From the NCBI GenBank assembly GCA_019916065.1, contig CM034233.1, positions 39,534,862 through 39,598,861 on the forward strand: a stretch of DNA of 64,000 nt, written 5' to 3'. Position 1 is the stretch's first letter. Every line of letters begins with the position of its first letter. The DNA comes from Vitellaria paradoxa. Lineage: Eukaryota > Streptophyta > Magnoliopsida > Ericales > Sapotaceae. Below, in pieces: positions 56,473-64,000 of this stretch. A model generated the notes under the pieces. That model saw nothing but the letters and a program-made list of their open reading frames with translations, had not been told where the DNA came from and made no database searches. The position numbers were made by a program, and so were the translations under genes.

Positions 56473-57340
56473 CTGCAGATGATGTACAATGAATATTAGT
56501 CCAGCAAGACCCCAATTCATTTACAACTAAAATAAAGAATGCCTTCAAGAACATAATTAACAACATTATGTTGGTAAACTGAAAAAGCAAAGCATTGTAT
56601 CCATGTCAATCAAAAGATCTACCTGAAACATTTCACCCAAATTATATATTTCCTCAGTCCCACAGCCTATACAACTTTTCTTCACCAATAGATAGAAAAA
56701 TGAACAAATGTTGGAAAATATGTTTTACATAATGGTCATTTGTTTCTTCCTGGATGTTACAAAATTGTATGATGAAGTACAACAAAAACTGATCTCTTCT
56801 CTACCATCATACTAGCCATGACAGGAAGAAACCATCGCCTGTGAGCCATATGGGAAGGTAGGTTGCAAGGAACAGGCCCCTGAACTACAGAAGTTTCATG
56901 ATTTGTGGGTAGGAATACATAGTTTCCAACGATGCAATTTAACATCACAACACAACATAGCTAAACACCAAGACACACCCCAGCTTTACTTTTCATATAT
57001 TTAAATACTTCTATTTTTTATTTTTTGAATAGAACACAATAGAATACAATGAAAGCATATCCTTTTTTTTTTTGTCTGTTCTTAACTAATTTCTAGGGTA
57101 AATTTCATTTTGTCCCCTTGAGCTTTACCTGAAATCCTATTTTAGGATCCGAGTCATTTTTCTTTTCCTGGTAGCAATTGAGAGCCTTGAGTTTTTTATT
57201 AATTACAATGTTCCCTCTTAGTGACCTTTTTAGTCTTAAAATTTATGCCGGCTAAACAGTTAATGATGGGATGTATGGGGCAAAAAAAATCAATGTGGGA
57301 CAATATTGCAACTAATAAAAATCTCATGTTCTTGAGGACA
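56473..57340 (-). other. Putative intron upstream of the EF-hand exon
   Basis: No further EF-hand or other domain is readable. It has T-rich stretches on the coding strand near the acceptor, as expected for a plant intron. The 56757-56948 open stretch has no recognisable family. Confidence 0.4.
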
Positions 57341-58290
57341 TGTTTGTTTATGGATAATGGAAAATAAATTTTCTATTACATTAGTTTGAAAGAGAGTAAC
57401 AATTATGCTAGGGATAACGAAGATTAATGGAAAAATTATATAATTTTCTCATTACCCCATAAAACATTCTTTCACACACCTATAAAACCTTAGACAAAAT
57501 TCTTCTATAAATAATTATAATAAATATTATTAAATAATAAGTTATTTAATCAAACTAAAATTAATTAATTATTAAATTATTTTAACAAAATAATATTTAA
57601 TAAATAATAATTTATTATTAAAACAATTTATGTTATTTTATTAAATTAATACTAATAACATATTAATTTATGACTAAATTACTTATTTTCTCAAATTAAA
57701 ACTATTTTAATAATTACTTGTTAAAATGATTTATTTTATTAAAATAATTTATTAAATAAAAATTATATCTCATAAATAATAATTTGCTAGATTATGTGTT
57801 GTATTAATATAATTTTTTAAAATTAATAATTTATTTAAATAAACCAAAACTAGTTCTTTTACTAAATTATTTTATCAAAATAAAAACAATTTCTAACAAA
57901 TAATAATTCATTATGAAAATTAATTACTACTGAAATATTAATATATGATGCAATTATTTTTTATAAATAATATTTTTACTTAGAATTATATATTTTATTA
58001 AAATTAATTACTATTAAAATAAACATTATTATAATGATTTATTTTATTATAATATTTTGCAAAAATTAAATATACCTCTTGGTTAATTTATTGTCGCTCC
58101 AAACACAATTAACTTTTACTCATTTAAAGTTTTTAGCATTCGAAATATAATACAATTATTACTGGGTAATATTTACTATCTCAATCAAATATAAGTATCA
58201 TAACTCGTTACCCCATTAACTATTAAACAATTACTTCTGTAGTCTTTTACCCCTAAAATTTTCACCTTGTACCAAACATTTCCTAATTGT
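57341..58290. repeat. AT-rich block with MITE-like ends
   Basis: The left side has GAGGACATGTTTGTTTATG (about 57345) and the right side TACCAAACATTTCCTAATTG (about 58270); the second read in reverse is AGGAAATGTTTGGTA, an imperfect inverted match of about 13 bp. Between them lies very AT-rich DNA full of TTATTAAA/TTTAATAA steps, without a gene. It could be a non-autonomous DNA transposon. A T23 tract followed by G9 is at about 58350-58384. Confidence 0.35.
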
Positions 58291-58439
58291 GCCCAAAAAA
58301 AAGAGGAAAACTCAAGTCCTAAAGTGGGATTGGTCTATGTTCTGTTTTGATTTTTTTTTTTTTTTTTTTTTTTGGGGGGGGGGGGTGAGGGATTTAAGAA
58401 GCAAACTTTATTTCTATTATTAATTGATTTTGTGGGTAT

Positions 58440-59290
58440 TGAGAAAAAAGGTGTCACGCATAGACATATTGAGATAAAATAAGACAACTAAAGTGGAGCC
58501 ATTACATTAGTGAAGTCAGTTGTCGGGGACAAGTGAATTTCTTATGACTATAGGTCTTTATCACAGAACTGCATTAAGTTTTATCTTTTTGCTCTAGTTA
58601 TGGATAAATTGAATAGACATATACAAGAAGAGATCCCATTGTGTATATTTTTTTGCTAATGATATAGTTTTAGTACACGAAGTAAATGATGAAGTGAATA
58701 ATAATTTAGACTTATGGATAGGCTCACTAAAATCAGAAAAATTTAAGATAAGTAGTCATAAACCTTGAGATGAATGGAGGTAGAAGGTTCATGTAGCTGA
58801 TATCAACTAATTTAACACCAAGGCTTTGATGAATTGAGGTCTAAAAGTGAATATATGGAATGTAAATATACCAAAACCAAAATATAAATAGAGAAAAAGC
58901 TAGCAATGAAGCTCTAATATAAAATTTTTCTATAATATAAAAGAGTAGCTTTCTCCCACCGAGGTTAGGACTAAGACTTCGTTAAGTTGCACTGAACTAA
59001 GTTGTGTGGTCTCAAGTGTTTGGGTAACAAAAGAATCAATATATCAATAAAATGAATGCAACTGAGATGAGAATGTCAAGTGGTAAAACAAGAAAAGAAA
59101 AGATTTGGGACGATTAGATTTCTTGAGAAGGTAGAGGTAGGACAATTTGAAGATAATAGGCAATGCGAGGAGGCGAGGTATGTGATTTTCCATTACCTTG
59201 TGTTTCTGCATCACATCAAGCTCTTCCATGTTCCAAGTTGTTCACACATGAACCTCCTCAACATTTGATTCATCGTGCTCCATCCGAAGC
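58440..59290 (+). pseudogene. RTE-type LINE reverse transcriptase fragment
   Basis: With frame changes it reads IGLYHRTALS, LFALVMDKLNRHIQEEIP (about 58590-58640), then FFANDIVLVHEVND (catalytic FADD replaced by FAND), and a later MNATEMRMSSGKTRKEKIW (about 59050-59108). These match the RT and C-terminal blocks of plant RTE LINEs (ALSPYLFALVMDELT, FADDIVLVDE, AEMRML--M-GHTR-D-I). No endonuclease is found. It is a short dead scrap. Confidence 0.75.
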
Positions 59291-59559
59291 AGCTAAACCA
59301 CAATATGTTTACACTAAAACTTGATTCCTATATGATCCAATCAGGTCTAACCTAAAAATTACAAGTTCTCAATGCACTTCTTTGTATGTGATCTATACTT
59401 ACCATTCCGTGAAGTAAATAGCTTAAGTTGGCATCTTATGGATTAAATTGATTTGTTAAAGGGGCCTATTCCTATCAGGCCAACAACTGGCTTACTCATT
59501 GTTTACCATCTCACTATAAGTGATAAGATATTTTAATATAGGAGATAGCCTAAAAGGCA

Positions 59560-60010
59560 TAGCCACATCAATAAAAGTTACGTAGACACTAACACCGACA
59601 CTCATTAAATACTGAAATCAAAATAAACATTTTTTGTATTTCTTGAATAAATTGAATATACAAGCTACTGCCCTCTATTTATAATGCAAAAGGAGAATTA
59701 AAAAAAAATCTCTAATTTAAGAATGGAAAATCTGCCTAATAATATAACTTGAATGAAAATTGGCTTGAAGTTGGATCGTAAATATTGACCATATCCAACT
59801 TGCAAATGAAATCGTTGAAATTTTGCGGACATAGCCCTTTGGCCAAAATATCTGCAGTTTGCTATTTTGTAGGAACATATGTCACACAGGTGATTTTATC
59901 TTAAACGTTTTCCTTGATAAAGTGTCTATCAACTTTCCATTCTTAGTCCAGTCATGCTAGACTGGATTAAAAGAAATATTGATGACCACTTTATTATCTT
60001 GGTAGAGTTT
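59560..60010 (-). pseudogene. Copia RNase H end and 3' LTR piece
   Basis: On the minus strand it reads DNKVVINISFNPV then HDWTKNGK and (with a shift) EVDRHFIKENV-like, VTYVPTK, QTADILAKGL and FQRFHLQVG: the RNase H tail of a copia polyprotein. Downstream is a TATA-like ATTATAAATAGAGGG at about 59683-59669, as in a copia LTR. The rest of that element is absent. Gypsy B begins 30 bp to the right (60040), so B may have landed in this copia. Confidence 0.65.
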
Positions 60011-60039
60011 GATTCAAAATTTTAATGTGACATATAGTT

Positions 60040-61200
60040 TGATGCAAGCCAGATTGCCTATAGTATTTGGAAAGGAAAGATTATGACAAGTTTGATTTGG
60101 CCATTAACTTTTAGCCTTTTCCATTTTTAGAAGATTTTTATTCTTTAATTATGCTAGGATTAATTTTCTTTATTCGGTTTCCTCTTTCAAAGATTTCTAT
60201 TCCTAGTTTTACTAGTCTCTGTTTTCTATTCAAATTATTGTAATCCATAGAGGAAGAAAAACTTTGATTCATTAGAGGAAGACGAACTTTGTTTCATTAG
60301 ACTTTGATTAAAAGAAAAACAATTAGAGAAAGTTTTCTCTATAAATATGTGTTATTTTTTGGGTATTTTTAAACTAAACAGAAAACCACAACCCACTTGC
60401 TCAGCTGTTCGATTAATCTGCTTTCGCCCTGCATTAGTTGGTATTAAAGCTCATGGCACCACAGGGCACAGGAAGGGTAGTGGTAGCAATCTGCGACTTC
60501 CCATTGTTGAGCAGGTTCTAGAACGCAATGAAGTCACTCAGGAGATGCAATGGAAGGAACGTTTCCAACGAATTGAAGATATGGTCGAGGTGTTAACTCA
60601 GCAAGTGACTGTTGTGTCCCTGGGAAGCCAACCTCAACCCATCACATAATCAATATTCGGAAAATGAAGAGTATTCAAATAGGGAATATGTGTTGAATCC
60701 TTTTGATCATTTTTCTATAGAAAAAGAATAATTAGAGGAAGAACTTCTTGAAATGGAGTTTCCATTTAAATCAACGATTATTCCAGATCAAATTATAGAT
60801 TGGAATAAGTTGCCTATCTCCAATGAAGAGGCAAATATTGTTGATGAATAGCCAAATAAAATTTTGTCAACAACATCCTCCTGCTACAATCCATTCTTAA
60901 TTGGATTTTTTTAAGATTCCTTGATTACGCAACTGGAGAAATTTGTGAAGATTATAATTGATATTTGGGTGAGAAATTATTTTTCTCAATTGTTACATCA
61001 TATATCCATGCTCAAAAATCAATGAATTATGAAAGTTTGAATTAGAGGACAAATTCTTTCCACCGCGAGGAGAATGATGCAAGATGAAAATGTTAATAAG
61101 ATTCTATTATGAAAGAATATTATTTGCCAAATATTTTTCATTTATTTAGAATTAGTTTTAAAATATTTACTATATTTCAAAATATATTTTTAGAATATTA
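60040..61200 (+). mobile_element. Gypsy element 'B', internally deleted (same family as A)
   Basis: 5' LTR 60040-60436 (TGATGCAAG start), PBS TTGGTATTAAAGC (60438-60450; two changes from the tRNA-Met match), gag start at 60453, then a short remnant, a PPT (GCGAGGAGAA, 61065-61074) and a new TGATGCAAG at 61075 that opens a 3' LTR piece (about 61075-61200). pol is missing. The gag start MAP-, the GTTAACTCAGCAAG region and an NPFDHF motif parallel element A. Confidence 0.65.
60453..60850 (+). pseudogene. Gypsy B gag N-terminal fragment
   Basis: Opening ATG at 60453 (MAPQGTGR). In the neighbouring frame one reads IEDMVEVLTQQVTVVSLG (about 60569-60620), the short helical region near the gag N-terminus of chromovirus-type gypsies, and later LNPFDHFS (about 60692-60715), like YNPFG in A. 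Stops follow at 60648 and 60728. The capsid domain is not present. Confidence 0.55.
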
Positions 61201-61249
61201 TAGCTTGGTGGTGAAATTAGGGCTTTCCGGTTGATGTAGGATCGTAGAG

Positions 61250-64000
61250 AAAAAAAAAAAAAAGAATCAAAGGAGGAGGAAGAGGAGAAGAGAGAAGGCA
61301 GTAGCTGTAACAATCAAAATATCATTCATCTAATAATGTTTTATTAACCCTAATTAAGTTTTAAATAGAAAAATTCATGGGTAACATATATGCCAAAAAT
61401 AAAATAAACCTAGTACTAAAATAGCTCAAAAACAAATGGGTCCAAAATAATAAATAAAATAAAACCTAATTAACTAAGATAAATGTTAATAATCAATCCA
61501 TAAGAATAATGGTTGGGCCTCTTTGGCCCAACGTCATACACACATCCATATCGTCTACAAGCATTTACACCGACTCCCCTAGGGTAGAAAGAACTCGACT
61601 CTGATGAGAAGGTAGCATGGTGACTCTCATAAAACTCCTTTAGGTCTGGATCAAACTGCTGCAGTGTCTCGGCAAGAATCCAAATGCAATCAGAATCAGG
61701 ACAACCAACCCAACAAACCAATGACCTTCGAACCACGCCATCCTTGGTGAGATCAACCGACTTATCTAAAAGAGCATCGATTTTATCATTGTGTGCAAGG
61801 ACTAGTGATAGTGATGAAGTAGTATGTATCAAGTCTAGGTGATGGTAAACGGTAGGGGTATCAAATGGTGCATTAGGGGGTTGAATGTGTCCTGTGTAGG
61901 GAACAAGGTCCTCAACATTAAAGATGGGGCTAAAATCAAAGTGTGATGGAATATCAATGACATATGCATTTGGTCCAGCCCGTTTTAAAATTTTAAAAGG
62001 ACCAGCACTACAAGCTTGCAATTTCGAAACGAATCTAGGAAAAAATCATTCCGGCCTTATTCTAAACATCACATAATAACCAACTTTAAAAGCAACATGT
62101 CTTTTATGTAAATTAGTTTTAAGTTTATATATCGCATTAATTGACTCTAATCGCTTATTGATATCAATATGCAAGTCTCGAACATGGTGCATAAACTCAT
62201 CAGCCGACTCAGACACTCTAGCAAAAGGAGACATGAGAACTAAGTCTAAAGGTTTTCTGGGCTTATAACCATGCACATCAAAAATGGCTCATTCTTATCG
62301 ACCTATTCATAGAGTTATTGTAGGCAAACTAAGCAGTAGGAAGGATTAAATCTCAATTCCCATGATGATCTTTAACTAAACACCTCAAGAGATTCCCTAA
62401 ACTACGGTTAACAACTTCTGTTTGGCCATCAGTTTGAGGGTGATATGCTACAGAAAATTTGAGTTTTGTACCAACTGGATGCCAAAGAGTTTTCCAAAAA
62501 TAGCTAGTGAAATGAACATCTCTATCAGTCACTATGGTTATAGGTAGATCATACAACTTGACAATCTCTAATAAGTATAACTTAGCAACTCTAAGAGTAT
62601 CAGATGTCTTACTACAGGGAATGCAGTAAGCCATTTTAGAAAAACGATCTACCACCACAAGAATAGAATCATGATTCCCAGATGTGTGAGGGAGTCCTAA
62701 AACAAAGTCCATATTAACATCTTGCCAAAGACAACTAGGAACAAAAAGGGGGGTATAAAGACGAGTATTCTGTTTCTTATGCTTAGCTAACTGACAAGTA
62801 CGACATTAACTTACTATTCTACCGACTTCCTTCTTCAAACTCGACTAGTAAAATAGACGTTCAACTTCCACTATAGTCTTGTCACGTCCAAAATGCCCTG
62901 AAAGAACTCTAGCATGAACTTCCCACACTAGGAAATCCCATACTGAAGTTCTTGGGATGCAAAGTTTATTAGCCTTAAACAGGAATCCATCCTAAAGAAG
63001 GAATTCGTCAGAAACTTCAAACTTTCTATTCCGTAGCTCTATAAAAACTTCCCCAAAGTCAGGACATGACTCATACTTATCCTTGAACCTATCGAATCCT
63101 ATAACCTTAACGCTCACGACAGAAAGTAAGGACACACGATGACTAAGGGCATCAACTATCTTGTTCTCAACTCATAACTTATGTTTTATGACAAACGAAT
63201 AGCCTTGCAAGTACTCAATCCAATGACCATGCCTATGATTAAGCTTCTTTTGGGAACTTAAATAATGCAGGCTTCATAGTCAGAATAAAAGACAAACTCT
63301 TTCCGGAGTAAATAATGATGCCAGTAGCATAAGACTTGTACCACCGCATAAAATTCCTTGTCATAGGCGAAATATTTTTGTTTGGCATCACATAATTTCT
63401 CGCTAAAGTAAGCAACAAGGTGACACTCATGACAAAGTACTCCTTCAATACCTACTCCTGATGCATCATATTCCACCCGAAAGACTTTGAAAAAATCAAG
63501 AAGACGCAACACGGGGGACTCAGTCATTCTTTTCTTGATATTCTCAAAGGCCCTTGCAGCTTCTTTGTCCACTTAAACTCTCCTTGTTTCATACATTCAA
63601 TTATAGGGCTCATAATGGTGCTGAACCCTTTGATGACTCGGCAATAAAATGTAGCTAACCCATGGAAACTCCGCACATCATAAATAGTTTTAGGTTCAGG
63701 CCAATCTAGAATTGCTTTAACTTTCGAGAGGTCAGCCGAAATTCCTTAAGAGGACACCACAAATACTAGGAAGGCAACCTTATCAGTAAAGAATGAGCAC
63801 TTCTTCAAGTTGGCATAAAGATTTTCTTTCCTAAAGGTGGAACAGACTTGAGTAAGGTAGTCCATTTGTTGATCCTTACTTTTACTATAAATTAGGAAAT
63901 CGTCAAAACAAATCACCAAAAAATTTCCCATGAATGGCCTAAGCACTTGAGTCATTATTCTCATGAAGATACTATAGGCATTTAAAAGCCCAAAAGGCAT
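61250..64000 (-). mobile_element. Gypsy chromovirus 'C', partial (runs off the right edge)
   Basis: RT, RNase H, integrase and a chromodomain-like tail are read on the minus strand from 64000 to about 61480. A PPT-like stretch (CTAGGGGAGTCGG) at about 61582-61570 precedes TGTAAATGCTTG (61569), a plausible 3' LTR start. If so, the coding frame continues about 100 bp into the LTR (to 61470), as described for CRM-type chromoviruses. The left LTR edge is not defined; an A tract and GA-rich stretch lie at 61248-61300. Confidence 0.75.
61470..64000 (-). pseudogene. Gypsy C pol: RT end, RNase H, integrase, chromodomain-like tail
   Basis: RT (64000-63746): MPFGLLNAYSIFMRIMTQVL and CFDDFLIYSKSKDQQMDYL (F-DD active site kept). 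RNase H (63572-63258): [43 protein letters not shown] and FVFYSDYEA. Integrase: zinc site H-FGRDKT ... CRTCQLAKHK with slips (about 62910-62780), then MDFVLGLPHTSGNHDS, VTDRDVHFTS and HPQTDGQTEVVNRSLGNLL (62712-62353), so D, D and E are present. After stops come HGYKPRKPLDLVLMSPF (62276-62046) and KLQACSAGPFKILKRAG. The tail VVRRSLVCWVGCPDSDCIW, then LQQFDPDLKEFYESHH, is the degenerate chromodomain/CR-like end. One TGA (62048-62046) and two stops near 62353 disable it. Confidence 0.87.

Overview
The window reads as a repeat-dominated stretch of a plant nuclear genome, probably a dicot. The evidence is AT-rich spacer DNA, plant Ty1/copia and Ty3/gypsy elements primed by tRNA-Met-like or TGGCGCC-like sites, plant L1 and RTE LINEs, a short SINE, and one exon of a plant-type EF-hand gene. 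I see no bacterial or organellar genes, no CRISPR array, and no intact rRNA or tRNA gene. Species cannot be named from the sequence. Almost every coding stretch is a decayed transposable-element gene, and nesting is heavy.

Layout. 1-1774: tandem-duplicated AT-rich DNA, then a degenerate coding remnant. 1775-3771: non-coding, holding a probable solo LTR. 3772-10989: a near-complete minus-strand Ty1/copia element (5' LTR 9407-10989, PBS, gag, PR-INT-RT-RNaseH, PPT, truncated 3' LTR), inserted in a LINE scrap (10990-11345). 12022-16010: a decayed plus-strand Ty3/gypsy ('A') split by a 1.4-kb LTR-like insertion. 17173-27029: a plus-strand Tat-type gypsy ('Tat1') with a 258-bp 5' LTR that contains a 5S rRNA-like segment, gag-pol, a tandem-repeat tract, an antisense extra gene, and a 3' LTR carrying a SINE. 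27050-36593: an L1-like LINE interrupted by nested LTRs and by a 1.3-kb insertion of unknown class. 36744-44176: a minus-strand Tat-type element ('Tat2') related to Tat1 but with gag, PR and most of RT deleted. 45644-54990: an old minus-strand chromovirus of Tekay type with 2.4-kb LTRs. 54991-58440: low-copy-looking DNA with a last exon of an EF-hand (reticulocalbin-like) gene at 56347-56472. 58440-64000: an RTE LINE scrap, a copia scrap, an internally deleted gypsy ('B', same family as A), and a minus-strand chromodomain gypsy ('C') running off the right edge.

The most notable signals are as follows. (1) A 5S rRNA-like block sits inside the LTR directly upstream of the Tat1 primer-binding site, although the other LTR of that element is of an unrelated type; this looks like a Cassandra-style 5S LTR joined to a coding gypsy body. 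(2) Both Tat elements carry an antisense gene with a PF04195-like domain, and a tandem-repeat tract lies between it and pol. (3) A SINE has a perfect 15-bp target-site duplication. (4) The LINE 3' end holds an unclassified insertion with GTAACGG-rich, partly inverted ends. (5) The copia element is young (LTRs about 95% identical by hand count) and disabled mainly by a few in-frame stops plus a gag frameshift. No single new 'system' that works as a set of host genes is visible; the interest lies in retroelement architecture. Coordinates of LTR edges are precise where TG/CA ends and PBS/PPT can be read, and approximate elsewhere.
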